Counted from the stretch's first letter, positions 17,959 to 27,572 are shown. The stretch: DNA of 64,000 bases from Chitinivibrionales bacterium (GCA_014728295.1 WJLW01000004.1:1-64000); one strand, 5' to 3'. Notes: generated from the letters alone by a model not told the origin. Translations and numbers: made by a program.

Positions 17959-18369
17959 ATGCAAATCAGTGTTGAAACCACCATACAGGCGCCGGTCGAA
18001 AAAGTATGGCGCGCCTATACGACTGCGGGGGACATCAAACAGTGGAACAGGGCATCTGATGACTGGCATACGCCGAGTGCAACAGTTGATTTTCGCCAGG
18101 GCGGTCAATTCTGCTCACGCATGGAAGCCAAAGACGGGTCGATGGGATTCGATTTTGCCGGGACCTATACGAAGATTATCGAGTACGAGCTTATTGAGTA
18201 TACTTTTGGTGGACGCAAAGCGAAGGTGAAATTCTCCGACAATCCGGGCGGAATCACGGTGCGCATACATTTCGAAGGTGATTCTACCCATTCAATCGAG
18301 CAGCAGCGTATTGGGTGGCAGAGCATATTGAATAGCTTCAAGAAGCATGTCGAAGCTTCAGGCAATTGA
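17959..18369 (+). CDS. SRPBCC (AHSA1-like) domain protein
   Basis: 136 residues, preceded by AAAGGA. The N-terminus I-S-V-E-T-T-I-Q-A-P-V-E-K-V-W and the C-terminal W-Q-S-I-L-N-S-F-K-K are typical of the AHSA1/START-like SRPBCC fold, a helix-grip structure with a hydrophobic ligand cavity. Members range from Hsp90 ATPase activator-like proteins to environmental stress proteins and lipid binders. The length matches single-domain bacterial members. It stands alone on the plus strand, so context gives no hint of the ligand. Confidence 0.8.
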   Translation: MQISVETTIQAPVEKVWRAYTTAGDIKQWNRASDDWHTPSATVDFRQGGQFCSRMEAKDGSMGFDFAGTYTKIIEYELIEYTFGGRKAKVKFSDNPGGITVRIHFEGDSTHSIEQQRIGWQSILNSFKKHVEASGN

Positions 18370-18565
18370 CGGGGTATTGCGTGAAATCGTAAATTCAGAC
18401 TAGGGCGACATCCCGCCACTCTTCCTGATATACAACGAAATTGGTCAACGGGAGTCGCCGGCAAAAAATTCGGCAAACATCATCCGGAGCTTGTCTACGC
18501 TTTCCGGTAAAGCCAGGCCATTTTTGGCCGAGACATTTCCTGTAACGATTTTTGATATTTTTTTT

Positions 18566-20698
18566 TTATAGCCCGATCAAACTGCCGAGCTGATAAATTA
18601 CCGTTGCAGCAATCCAGGCCACGGCAAACTGATACCCCACCGAAAATACCGACCATTTCCAGCTTTTCAGCTCTTTAATCAGTGTCAGCAGCGCGACGAT
18701 GCAGGGAGTGTAGAGCAAAACGAACATCATGAAGGCAAAGGCCGCAAGCGGTGTGAAGTTTTGCTGCAACTCGGCACGCAGGTCTTCATGGCCTTCATCC
18801 ACCTCATCTCCCACGGCATAAAGTACGCCCATCGAGCCGACGACGATTTCTTTGGCGACAAATCCGGTTGCCAAAGAGACGGCGCCGCGCCAGTCGGTTC
18901 CGAATGGCCGGACGACCGGTTCCATCGCTTTGCCGATTCTGCCGATAACGGTGCGTTCCATGATTGCGGCTTGCTTTTTGTTTTCAAGATCGCCAATACG
19001 TGCTTGTTTTGCTTGAGGTTGCAGATCTGTATTGTTAGCGACCTGTTCAATTTTCCGGTCATATTCACGTTCGATAGCGGGTGATTTTGGATAAACTCCC
19101 GCCCACCAGAGTATAATCGAAAAGACCAGCACAACACCGCCCATCTTTTTTATATAGTGCTTCGCTTTATGCCACATATGTATCACGACGCTACGCACCG
19201 TGGGAACGCGGTAAGGGGGCAACTCCATTACAAACGGGTAATCCTCGCTTCCTCTGAAGAGCGTGTGTTTGAAGACATAGCCCATAATGACAAACGCACA
19301 GAATCCGAAAACTACCTGGAATAGGAAGACGACATTGCCGGCATTTTTCGGAAAGAGCGCTCCGGCGAAGAGCACAAATACCGGCAGCCGGGCCGAGCAG
19401 GCGATCATCGGCGTGAGCAGGATGGTTTTGACACGATCCTTTTCAGACTCCAGCGTGCGGGCGGCCATGATCGCAGGCACACTGCATCCCAGACCCATAA
19501 TCATCGGAATAAAGCTTTTGCCGTGCAGGCCGATTTTGTGCATCAGGCGATCCATGATAAAGGCCGCGCGCGCCATGTAGCCGGTATCTTCCATAATAGA
19601 AATACCCAGAAATAAAATCAATATATTCGGCAAAAAGACGGCCACCCCCCCTACTCCCGCAATCACGCCTTCGGTCAACAGGTCGCGAGTTACACCGGGC
19701 GGCAGCAATCCTGAAACAGCACTCTGCATCCAGGTAAAGAGCAATTCGATCCAAGTCATCGGATATTCGCCGATTTTAAAGGTGACTTGAAACAGCAGCC
19801 ACATGAAAATGGCAAATACAGGATAGGCCCAGAATTTGTGGGTCAGTACTTTATCAATCTGATCCGAAATTTCCACGCGTTTGAGTCTGGTCTCGGTAAC
19901 CGTCTCACGGATTGCGCCGCTGATGAAACCAAATCGTGATTCTGCAATCAGGCTTTCGGGTTCGTCTCCAAGGAGCTGGGTGATATTCGAATCATAGCCT
20001 TTAATTTTTTCGATAATATGTGCACTGCCCGGCTGCGATTTAATCAATTCGGCCACTGATTTGTCATGCTCGAACAACTTGATGGCCATCCACCTTTGAG
20101 GATAGGTGCTAAATCCCGATTCTGCAATCAGTTTTTCGATGTGATCAACCGCATCCGACAATTCACCGGGAAGCGGTATATTGAGAGGCGCAAATCCGGC
20201 GCCATCCTCGCGAGCCTGTGCAACAGCGGTATGCAACATCTTCCGGATACCGTGCGCCAGCTTTGCATTTGTAGTAACTACTTTTAATCCAAGCAATTGC
20301 CCAAGTCTGTTGATGTCAATTTTCAGGCCGCGTACGGTAACTTCATCCCACATGTTGAGCACCAGTACCGGGCGCACTCCCAGTTCCATCAACTGCAGGG
20401 CAAGATAGAGATGCCGGTCAAGATTGGTTGCATCAATTACATCAACAACGACATCAGGCTTTTCATTCACAATGTAGTCACGCGCCACTTGTTCTTCGAG
20501 CGAATAGGCACTGAGTGAATAGGTTCCCGGCAGATCGATAATTGAGATCTTCTCACCGTCAATTGAAGCGGTTCCCTCCTTGATCTCGACCGTAACGCCA
20601 CCCCAGTTACCAACTTTCTGGTTTGCACCGGTAATGCAGTTGAAGAGCGATGTCTTGCCCGAATTGGGATTACCGCACAGCGCAACACGAATAGTCAT
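18566..20698 (-). CDS. feoB: Ferrous iron transporter FeoB
   Basis: 710 residues with an AGGGGAGC ribosome site. The N-terminal G-protein domain has G1 G-N-P-N-S-G-K-T-S, G3 D-L-P-G-T-Y-S and G4 N-M-W-D. Several membrane segments follow, with the FeoB Gate signatures (G-L-G-C-S-V-P-A-I-M and the later P-C-I-V-A-L-L-T). FeoB is the inner-membrane permease for Fe(II). It is the last gene of a DtxR-feoA-feoB operon, 32 bases after feoA. An insert of about 40 charged residues (near 540-580) lies between membrane segments, a normal variable region. Length and motifs are complete. Confidence 0.97.
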   Translation of the reverse strand: MTIRVALCGNPNSGKTSLFNCITGANQKVGNWGGVTVEIKEGTASIDGEKISIIDLPGTYSLSAYSLEEQVARDYIVNEKPDVVVDVIDATNLDRHLYLALQLMELGVRPVLVLNMWDEVTVRGLKIDINRLGQLLGLKVVTTNAKLAHGIRKMLHTAVAQAREDGAGFAPLNIPLPGELSDAVDHIEKLIAESGFSTYPQRWMAIKLFEHDKSVAELIKSQPGSAHIIEKIKGYDSNITQLLGDEPESLIAESRFGFISGAIRETVTETRLKRVEISDQIDKVLTHKFWAYPVFAIFMWLLFQVTFKIGEYPMTWIELLFTWMQSAVSGLLPPGVTRDLLTEGVIAGVGGVAVFLPNILILFLGISIMEDTGYMARAAFIMDRLMHKIGLHGKSFIPMIMGLGCSVPAIMAARTLESEKDRVKTILLTPMIACSARLPVFVLFAGALFPKNAGNVVFLFQVVFGFCAFVIMGYVFKHTLFRGSEDYPFVMELPPYRVPTVRSVVIHMWHKAKHYIKKMGGVVLVFSIILWWAGVYPKSPAIEREYDRKIEQVANNTDLQPQAKQARIGDLENKKQAAIMERTVIGRIGKAMEPVVRPFGTDWRGAVSLATGFVAKEIVVGSMGVLYAVGDEVDEGHEDLRAELQQNFTPLAAFAFMMFVLLYTPCIVALLTLIKELKSWKWSVFSVGYQFAVAWIAATVIYQLGSLIGL

Positions 20699-20730
20699 AG
20701 TGCTCCCCTATTCGAAACATTTGATATCAT

Positions 20731-20979
20731 TTAAGTCTCTGCCGCCGTTTTAGTTACGTAGATCTGCTCAGCTTCTTTCACGCGTATCGAAACGCGGGCA
20801 TTTTTAATGGAAACCTCCATTGGATCGCGCAGTGGCGCATATTTCACGATTTTGATGCGCGCTCCGTTGATGAACCCCATTTCCAAAAGGCGTTTTCTAA
20901 TCGCTCCGCTTGCACTTAGACGCCGGATCACGACAGAATCTCCTTCCCTGCATGATGAAAGGTCAATATTTGTTTCCAT
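20731..20979 (-). CDS. feoA: Ferrous iron transport protein FeoA
   Basis: 82 residues from the ATG at 20979 (M-E-T-N-I-D-L); an in-frame ATG six codons earlier is less likely. SH3-like FeoA fold with L-S-A-S-G-A-I-R-K-R-L-L-E-M-G-F and the closing beta strands. FeoA is a small cytoplasmic accessory that interacts with FeoB and supports Fe(II) uptake. It sits between the DtxR-type regulator and feoB on the same strand. The length is normal for the family. Confidence 0.93.
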   Translation of the reverse strand: METNIDLSSCREGDSVVIRRLSASGAIRKRLLEMGFINGARIKIVKYAPLRDPMEVSIKNARVSIRVKEAEQIYVTKTAAET

Positions 20980-21067
20980 AATATCATTCCGTTGCAATTG
21001 ATGGGCTGTAACCTCGCTTCCCTGACTTCAGGGAGGAGCAACGATCTTTTAGGACCTGCGGCAGGTA

Positions 21068-21580
21068 TCAGTGACCGTTATCTGCCAGCGGAACTGAACT
21101 ATCGGATGAGGTCACCGCGTATCCGCATGAGTTCTCACAATCGATCAACCGGGCTTGTGCCGAGGTGTTTGATACGAGTTCCTGCGACAATTCTTTATTG
21201 TCTGCCAGCGCGTTAAGCATGCCCGCCAATTTGCGGCAAACCTGCGAGGTCATGCCATGCTCCATTTTGCAGGCGGCATTTTCGGATTCCCGGTCTGATA
21301 ATCCGAGCACTTTGGTGAAAACTTCATTCAGGATAAGATGCCGTTTGTTGACGCATTGGGCAACTTTTTCGCCTTTGGAGGTAAGCGTTACATAGGATCG
21401 GGGCGAATAGTTGATATATCCTTTTCCGGCAAGCGATCTTAAAGCCACCGTTACGGATGAACGCTTGACCTGCATTTGCTCGGCGATCTCCATGGCCCTG
21501 GCAACCTTATTGGTGGAAATGATTCTGAAAATCACCTCAAGATAGTCTTCCAGAGTTGAGGTCAATGTGAGTGTACCCAT
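21068..21580 (-). CDS. DtxR/MntR-family metal-dependent transcriptional regulator
   Basis: 170 residues. The winged helix-turn-helix spans about 5-70 (T-S-T-L-E-D-Y-L-E-V-I, then A-E-Q-M-Q-V-K-R-S-S-V-T-V-A-L). The metal-binding and dimerisation helices follow, with H-L-I-L-N-E-V-F near residue 80 and E-N-A-A-C-K-M-E-H near 100. There is no C-terminal SH3 domain, as in MntR and short DtxR members. The tail has an unusual C-E-N-S-C pair. As first gene before feoAB it most likely represses iron uptake when Fe(II) is plentiful, through the palindrome just upstream of its start. Confidence 0.88.
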   Translation of the reverse strand: MGTLTLTSTLEDYLEVIFRIISTNKVARAMEIAEQMQVKRSSVTVALRSLAGKGYINYSPRSYVTLTSKGEKVAQCVNKRHLILNEVFTKVLGLSDRESENAACKMEHGMTSQVCRKLAGMLNALADNKELSQELVSNTSAQARLIDCENSCGYAVTSSDSSVPLADNGH

Positions 21581-21591
21581 AATGTCACCCC

Positions 21592-21604
21592 CTAACTTAG
21601 TTAG
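21592..21604. promoter_or_regulatory. Candidate DtxR-type operator
   Basis: CTAACTTAGTTAG is a 13-base near-perfect palindrome located 12 bases before the regulator's ATG. It resembles the core of the DtxR/IdeR box (TTAGGTTAGSCTAACCTAA). Its position fits autorepression of the regulator-feoA-feoB operon. Confidence 0.5.
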
Positions 21605-21860
21605 AAAGATCTAATAAATTACTACATAGCCAGGTCAAACACAAATATTGTAAAAGAAACGAACGGGAAGAAAAATGTTGAACAGGGTTAGCAAGGCAGT
21701 GATTAACGTGGGAACCTCAGCCGTGCCTATTCTCCATGCACACCGGTAACATTTTCATTAGACCAAGGTGTCAAATGCTTAGTTCAGCAAACGGCAATAG
21801 CCCCAGTATCCCCGGGCACTGTTTGGCAATCCGGTGGACAATCAATTTGAAAGGCGGAAC

Positions 21861-24152
21861 ATGACAGCACAACGAGCATTCTCGGTGATTATCATGCTTC
21901 TGGCGATGCATCTTACTGCAACTACCCGGCATGTTTCACAGCATGCAGGTTCGCTAACCGGAGACGGATCATCAGCAAATCCCTTTGTGCACATCAGTCA
22001 GGCAGCGCAGATTGCTCAACCCGGTGATACGGTACTCGTCCATGGGGGCATTTATCGCGAGCGCGTGGTTCCCGAGCGCGGCGGGAGTGCGGGTAATCCG
22101 ATTACCTATTTGGCGGTTCCGGGTGACACGGTAACTATACGCGGTTCGGTCGTCTGGAACCCGCAGTGGAATTCCTACACTTCAACGCCGGGTCTGTATT
22201 TCGCTCATCTTGCAGATACGCTTTTTGCGGACACTTCACAAAAGGACGGCCCGAATCCCTTTCGGGTGATTCTTGGCGGATCCCGCAAGAGCAAGGCCGT
22301 TACCCTTGGTCAGGTTTTTGTGGACGGCGTGCGATTGACTGAGGTCGATTCGATTGCGAGCATGGATACCGCAACCTGGTTTTTCGACTCATCCGGCAGC
22401 AGTTTATTTGTCTCCTTTCCGTCCGGCACGGGCCCATCAAACAGCACTGTGGAAATCACCAACCAGCGGCGGCTTTTTGCTCCCCACAAGCGCGGATTGG
22501 GCTATATTACTGTTAAAGGCTTCATATTCGAGCATTGTGGCAACCAGTATCCGGCATCGTTTTACAGCCCGCACGGTCATCCACAAGCCGGAATGGTCGG
22601 TACCCGATCCGGTCACCACTGGATAATCGAGGAAAACGTGATTCGCCTGGCCAAAAACATTGGTCTGGACATCGGCACCGAATCCGACGGCAACGATCTG
22701 GAAATTTATGACTACCCCCGCATCAGATCCAGTTCGGTCGGCTGGCACACGGTGCGCAACAATCTGATCACCAATAACGGCAGCAGCGGCATCATGGGCT
22801 ACAATCCGCGTTATTGCCGGATCGCAAACAATATTATTTCCGGATCAAATTACCTGCAGATGAAGGGCAACGAAAAGGCAGGAATGAAGCTGCACGGCTT
22901 GTATTACAGCACTATCGAGGGAAATCTGGTTGTTCACAACAATACACCGGGAATTTATCTGGACAATCGATTCTACGCAACGCATGTCTCCCGCAACATC
23001 GTAGCATTCAATAATGCATATGGCATGTTCTTCGAGCTGCAGTACACGAGCTGGTCTTTCACGCGGCCTGCGGTCGTTGACAACAACATCATCGTCAATA
23101 ACGCTGCAAACGGTATCTATTCGCATGATGTCTCCAACTTGATTTTGCTTCACAACCTTATTGCAAATACAAAAGGATCAGATGGTTACGGATCATGGGC
23201 CGAAGGGTTCTTCTTTCGCTCGTCGGGCTCTCGCGACAATTTCCAGCTCAAGAATATCCATGCATATAATAACTTGCTCCTGAGAAATCAGGGCGGCGCA
23301 CTTAACTTTCCCTATCCCAATTGTGAAAATGACAGAGTCGACTATAACCTGTCCGATTATAACGTCGCCTCGGGGGAAGATTTTTACCGGCAGTTTTATT
23401 TGAATCCGAAGTGCGGTGGTCGTGACGAACGTCCCTGGATGGTCTGGAGCGATGTCGACTCAGCATATGTTGATTCAGTCCCTTTTCATGAGATGGTATA
23501 CACTGAAATTGAATCACTTACGACAGTTACATCAAGTGCATTTATAGCTCCAAGCTGGCGCGGCGCCAGGTTGACCTTGCAGGAGTGGCGGGACTACTGG
23601 AAGCGCTATGACCAGAATAATGACGCGCATTCAAGGATGACCATGCTCAGCACCGTGGATCTCGACAGCACCAATTGGGAGCTGACTATCGATCTCGACT
23701 TCGATCCGGCTACGGTCGGCAGCCTGCCGCATGATTCGGTAGGCACGGATTTCAACGGCACGCCCATACGACAGGACGGAACCGCACTTCCCGGCCCCTT
23801 TCAGAATCTGGGCGAAGGCTCCCATTCTTACAAAGTGTGGCCACCCGCTCACTTTCCTGATTTCGAATTTGCACTACCGTCGGCGAATCGGATGGCGCCC
23901 TTGCCGCCAAGCGGAAACTTCTCTTCCAACACTGTCAGCAGAACCGTTTTCGGAACGGCGTCCCTGCTTCATTCAGCATATCTCAAAAAAGGCGTAACAT
24001 ATAGATATTTTAATATTTATGACGCTTCGGGCAGAATCCGCTTTAGCTATTCCGGAGATGCACACCAGCTAAAAGCGACGCTGCAAAAACTCAAACTTGC
24101 AGGAGGAATTTTTATGATGCGGGCGCTGGTCGAGAAAGTGAATCAGCAATAA
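21861..24152 (+). CDS. Secreted right-handed parallel beta-helix protein (DUF1565-like), T9SS-like tail
   Basis: 763 residues from the ATG at 21861, chosen because AAAGGCGG precedes it and the signal peptide then starts at residue 1. Residues about 25-90 match the DUF1565 opening (G-D-G-S-S-A-N-P-F, then Q-P-G-D-T-V-L-V-H-G-G-I-Y). A long series of beta-helix coils follows, with N-N-x-I and G-I-x-x-x-x motifs (about 210-500). The architecture is shared with polysaccharide lyases and epimerases acting on pectin or alginate. The C-terminus (Y-D-A-S-G-R-I, then L-A-G-G-I-F-M-M) resembles a sorting domain. Catalytic residues cannot be assigned. Confidence 0.78.
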   Translation: MTAQRAFSVIIMLLAMHLTATTRHVSQHAGSLTGDGSSANPFVHISQAAQIAQPGDTVLVHGGIYRERVVPERGGSAGNPITYLAVPGDTVTIRGSVVWNPQWNSYTSTPGLYFAHLADTLFADTSQKDGPNPFRVILGGSRKSKAVTLGQVFVDGVRLTEVDSIASMDTATWFFDSSGSSLFVSFPSGTGPSNSTVEITNQRRLFAPHKRGLGYITVKGFIFEHCGNQYPASFYSPHGHPQAGMVGTRSGHHWIIEENVIRLAKNIGLDIGTESDGNDLEIYDYPRIRSSSVGWHTVRNNLITNNGSSGIMGYNPRYCRIANNIISGSNYLQMKGNEKAGMKLHGLYYSTIEGNLVVHNNTPGIYLDNRFYATHVSRNIVAFNNAYGMFFELQYTSWSFTRPAVVDNNIIVNNAANGIYSHDVSNLILLHNLIANTKGSDGYGSWAEGFFFRSSGSRDNFQLKNIHAYNNLLLRNQGGALNFPYPNCENDRVDYNLSDYNVASGEDFYRQFYLNPKCGGRDERPWMVWSDVDSAYVDSVPFHEMVYTEIESLTTVTSSAFIAPSWRGARLTLQEWRDYWKRYDQNNDAHSRMTMLSTVDLDSTNWELTIDLDFDPATVGSLPHDSVGTDFNGTPIRQDGTALPGPFQNLGEGSHSYKVWPPAHFPDFEFALPSANRMAPLPPSGNFSSNTVSRTVFGTASLLHSAYLKKGVTYRYFNIYDASGRIRFSYSGDAHQLKATLQKLKLAGGIFMMRALVEKVNQQ

Positions 24153-24196
24153 GGCGGAGTGAAGTTTCAGTAAGCTCTCTGTCTACAGTAAGTTAG

Positions 24197-24643
24197 CTAC
24201 GAATTTGATTTTCCCAGAATCTTCAGATATCGCCCCAATTCCCGCAGTTGATCATCGTTCAACACCGAGAAAATCCCGGCCGCGGCCCGGGCATGCAGCG
24301 GAAATACTACTTCCATCAACTCTTCGCCGCTGTGCGTAAGGTGAATTATGTTAATGCGCCGGTCACCGGGATCCTGAATACGCTCAACCAGCCCCCTTCT
24401 GCAAAGATTGTCGATAACCATAGTAAGGTTACCACCGCTTTTAAGTATTTTTTGCGACAGGACCTTTTGGCTCATATCCCCCAGACTGTACAGTGCCTCC
24501 AGCACACCAAACTGGCTGAAGGTGAGCCTGTGGAGCGCTAAATGTTTGTGTATTCGGGAGGTTACCGTATCTGCCGCGCGAATAAGCTTAATATAAGTTC
24601 TCAAAACCTCCCATTGCTGACTTTCGATAGTAATCCGACGCAT
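24197..24643 (-). CDS. MarR-family transcriptional regulator
   Basis: 148 residues with the MarR winged-helix layout: T-F-S-Q-F-G-V-L-E-A-L, then S-Q-K-V-L-S-Q-K-I-L-K-S-G-G-N-L-T, then the wing R-R-G-L-V-E-R with D-P-G-D-R-R. The D-x-R pair in the wing is a family hallmark. An AAAGG site precedes the ATG. The AT-rich palindrome TTAATTAA around 24675 in its promoter could be its own operator. MarR proteins usually respond to small aromatic or oxidative signals. No obvious target gene is adjacent. Confidence 0.88.
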   Translation of the reverse strand: MRRITIESQQWEVLRTYIKLIRAADTVTSRIHKHLALHRLTFSQFGVLEALYSLGDMSQKVLSQKILKSGGNLTMVIDNLCRRGLVERIQDPGDRRINIIHLTHSGEELMEVVFPLHARAAAGIFSVLNDDQLRELGRYLKILGKSNS

Positions 24644-25285
24644 AGTTAAACCTTTAAAATTGTATAGATGTTAAATTAATTAATATTGAAACGTATGTCA
24701 AGCTGTAGTTGTAAGGTACTATAGGATCACACATAACATGCCGGCAATTTAGACAGCAACTTAAAGTGTATTTTCACCAGGAATAAATCTTATGGCTGAA
24801 TTCATCAGGGAACATCATACTGCATCTTACTTGATGCATCTATCCTATAACTATATTTATGACAATATATTATAGAAATGACAGCATAAATGCGACTGTT
24901 CTCAACAACAGTGCAACACACGGCGTTTCAATTGCGAAAATTTGCGACAGGCCAAAGCAGAAACCAATCGTCATTACTATAAAACGCTCTGTGCTTCTTT
25001 CCACTACTGACGAGATTATTTCATGAATTGCTGTAACGCACTGTTATTATTAGAGCTACGTTTTACTCGCTCCTGCAGAATATCTTGCAATGCATTGATA
25101 TTTTCAGAAATGCAGACAGGGTAGCAGGGGGGCTTTTGTCCCGTATTCAAGAAAATGGCTGCCTTTTGCTATAACTTATACTATTTTGTATATTAAAACA
25201 AGAATTACAACAAGGCATATACCATGAGCGCTGCAACTAAAATTCGCTAAAGGAATAAAAGGCGCTAACCTATTGAGCAGATACA
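24644..25285. other. AT-rich intergenic region, no gene seen
   Basis: About 640 bases between divergent genes. I see no credible coding sequence, only a nine-codon open stretch near 25224. The AT-rich segment around 25170-25200 (TATACT, TATATT) may hold the promoter for the gene at 25286. Confidence 0.4.
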
Positions 25286-26158
25286 ATGTTAGAGAACTAT
25301 TCATTTCTTGAAAACAGATTCCAATGCCTGGTTATCTCAGAAACCAAATCGGAATATGAGGCTGTAAAAAAGCCCGTCGAGGCCACTAAAATATTTACCT
25401 GCCTGCACGCAACAACACATAGCGATGCCGAAAGATGCATTCTAGAGTCACGGCATATACATTGCTGTCTGGACTGCATGCCTACCGAGAAACGCGGCCA
25501 CACCGAAAAAAGCCTGCCGGAAGTGTTTGGATCTGTGCTTCCAATAATCATTTATAGCAGGCCGCAAGACTGGGAGCAGGCCGTTGGTTTGATTCTGGAT
25601 GGGGCGCGATCGATACTCAAATCTGATGTGGCTACCCTGAACAGTAGAGAATTTATCTATAATCTTTGTTTCGAAACGGCGATGGGCTGTATCATGCCTG
25701 AGGTTACCGGTCAAGAGCATCCGTTCATTCAAAAATCGTTTGAAGTTTTGTTGCAGTATAAGCCCCAATCTCTCAGCGAATGGGCCGAATACTCCGACCT
25801 GCCGATCAAAATGCTCAACGACGCCTGGATGAATCAGTATGGAAATGCGGCAAAGTATACCCTGGCCTGCTACCTGATTCTTGATGCAGGTTTTCGGTAC
25901 ATTCTCAATTCGATGTTCGGCCGCAACGAGGCTGTAAGCCCTTTCACCAAAAAAGTTTATGATGCCCGCATATTCGAGTGGTATTACAACAATCGCCAGG
26001 AGCTTGAGCTTTTCTGGAACGCCGATCGCAACTGCAAAGCGATAGCTGATCGTCATTCGCAGGCGGTTCCCGTCTACTTTTATAAGGTGCTTACCGCACC
26101 CCGCAAGGCCTATCGCAGGACTCCCGACTCGCTTATTCTTCCTGCCGCCGGAAAATAG
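25286..26158 (+). CDS. Putative receiver-like/AraC-like regulatory protein
   Basis: 290 residues, not matched to a named family. Residues about 10-115 read like a degenerate response-regulator receiver: F-Q-C-L-V-I-S-E at the start, P-I-I-I-Y-S-R in the middle, and L-I-L-D-G-A-R-S-I-L-K where a receiver has A-L-x-x-G-A-x-x-x-L-x-K-P. Residues about 150-205 (S-L-S-E-W-A-E-Y-S, then K-Y-T-L-A-C-Y-L-I-L-D-A-G) resemble the AraC-type helix-turn-helix. The phosphoacceptor region looks altered (C-C-L-D-C-M). It is followed 43 bases later by a degenerate aldo/keto reductase gene and may regulate it. Function is inferred only from fold resemblance. Confidence 0.55.
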   Translation: MLENYSFLENRFQCLVISETKSEYEAVKKPVEATKIFTCLHATTHSDAERCILESRHIHCCLDCMPTEKRGHTEKSLPEVFGSVLPIIIYSRPQDWEQAVGLILDGARSILKSDVATLNSREFIYNLCFETAMGCIMPEVTGQEHPFIQKSFEVLLQYKPQSLSEWAEYSDLPIKMLNDAWMNQYGNAAKYTLACYLILDAGFRYILNSMFGRNEAVSPFTKKVYDARIFEWYYNNRQELELFWNADRNCKAIADRHSQAVPVYFYKVLTAPRKAYRRTPDSLILPAAGK

Positions 26159-26201
26159 CATTAATTGCGCACCTGAACAGCTCACTGAGGAGAACATAAA
26201 A

Positions 26202-27128
26202 ATGCAACCTTATTTATCTCCCCTGCCGCAATGTGGCAAATTTACTCTGGGAACCATGAATCTGGGATGGACTTTCGATCGTACAACCGAATTCGTTAAG
26301 GTTGTGCGAGCAGCCATGGAAAGAAACATCCCGCTGCATACCAGCCATGTTTATAACAATGGGCAAACCCTTAATATTATTAAACTTGCCTTTAAGGAAG
26401 CGCCCACCCAAATACCGCTCTTTATCGCCAAGATCTATTGCTACAATGCTACTCAAATACGATTGGACGTCGAGGAGGTCGTGGAGCGGCTGGGAGTTGA
26501 GCAGATCCCCATTGCGCAATTGGCCAAAAACGACCATCGCCACCGCGAAATTGTCGATGATGTCCTCTCACAAGGAGCCATGTACCAGCAGCTTTGCCAG
26601 CTTCGGGAAGAAGGTAAGGTTGGGCATTGGACATTCGAATCGTTCCAGAAGTTTGCAATGGATGCAAATAGCGCAGTCGACAATGATTTATTCGGATCTA
26701 TTTCCTTTTATTTCAACGCATTAGAGCGAGAAACCGACACGACGTCCTGGGAGAAAATTTCACGGAAACAGCTTCCCATCATCGCGCTGCGCGGGCTATC
26801 GGGTGGACTTGTGGAACCAATCAACGAAAAAAGCGCGGGCAAACCCGGCAAGCCGCTTGAAATGATCGATCGCCGCAAACAACTCGAACCGCTCTTTGAG
26901 CAATCCGGTTGCAGCTCCTGGTCGGAATTTTCCATCCGCTTTCTGGTCAGTCATCCGCAGGTTAAAACGATCGTGATCGGAACCGGTTCGGCGAAACGGG
27001 TGATCGAGAATCACGAATTCATTTCGAACACACATTGCCTAAACCCGGAAGTAGTCAGTCAAATCCACCATCATCTCTCCAACTGGGCCGACCAGCGCAC
27101 ATTCGATCCTGACAGTCCCTACGTGTAA
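26202..27128 (+). CDS. Aldo/keto reductase-fold protein lacking catalytic residues
   Basis: 308 residues with a GAGGAG site. The barrel is recognisable (G-T-M-N-L-G near residue 17; S-I-R-F-L-V-S-H-P-Q-V-K-T-I-V-I-G-T-G near 240-260, the cofactor-binding end). Of the usual tetrad, Tyr51 and Lys77 remain. The Asp position is His46 (L-H-T-S instead of F-D-T-A), and the expected His at the end of the fourth strand is Ala or Lys (Q-L-A-K-N-D). It may therefore bind NAD(P) or a sugar-like ligand without ordinary reductase chemistry. It follows the receiver/AraC-like gene and precedes a MazG-like gene on the same strand. Confidence 0.75.
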   Translation: MQPYLSPLPQCGKFTLGTMNLGWTFDRTTEFVKVVRAAMERNIPLHTSHVYNNGQTLNIIKLAFKEAPTQIPLFIAKIYCYNATQIRLDVEEVVERLGVEQIPIAQLAKNDHRHREIVDDVLSQGAMYQQLCQLREEGKVGHWTFESFQKFAMDANSAVDNDLFGSISFYFNALERETDTTSWEKISRKQLPIIALRGLSGGLVEPINEKSAGKPGKPLEMIDRRKQLEPLFEQSGCSSWSEFSIRFLVSHPQVKTIVIGTGSAKRVIENHEFISNTHCLNPEVVSQIHHHLSNWADQRTFDPDSPYV

Positions 27129-27233
27129 TTTGCCTTGCGGGAAAGATGAATTATCTTATTGCAGTGATGTACGTCAGCGCAAGGGGTAACAATTATCTCA
27201 AACTGGAACCGATAAAAAGGCGCACCTAAGTCT

Positions 27234-27572
27234 ATGCCGGATATCACGATACAACAGGCCCAGCGCATGGTGGACGAGTGGATCTCGACTGTAGGCGTCC
27301 GCTATTTTTCGGAATTGACCAACCTGGGCATACTCATGGAAGAAGTCGGCGAAGTGGCCCGCATCATAACGCGTAAGTATGGCGAACAGAGCTTTAAAAA
27401 ATCGGATGAGAACGTTGAGTTGGCAGATGAACTTGCGGATGCATTATTTGTGTTGATTTGCCTGGCGAATCAAACCGGGGTTGATCTGACTGCCGGGCTG
27501 GCGAGGAATTTGGAAAAGAAAACAATGCGTGACCGGGATCGCCATCGCAAAAACAGCAAACTGCAAAATTGA
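27234..27572 (+). CDS. MazG-like nucleotide pyrophosphohydrolase
   Basis: 112 residues. It has the acidic metal-binding pattern of all-alpha NTP pyrophosphatases: E-E-V-G-E-V-A-R near residue 40 and E-L-A-D-E-L-A-D-A-L-F near residue 65. Single-domain members of this size hydrolyse (d)NTPs or modified nucleotides to monophosphates, acting as housecleaning enzymes or modulating stress nucleotides. The gene lies about 105 bases after the degenerate aldo/keto reductase on the same strand, with an AAGGCG site. The substrate cannot be told from sequence. Confidence 0.82.
   Translation: MPDITIQQAQRMVDEWISTVGVRYFSELTNLGILMEEVGEVARIITRKYGEQSFKKSDENVELADELADALFVLICLANQTGVDLTAGLARNLEKKTMRDRDRHRKNSKLQN

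Noticed and set aside
25448..26197. 249-codon minus-strand frame
   Set aside because: Antisense to the receiver/AraC-like gene; the plus-strand frame shows fold-like patterns and leads into the next gene.
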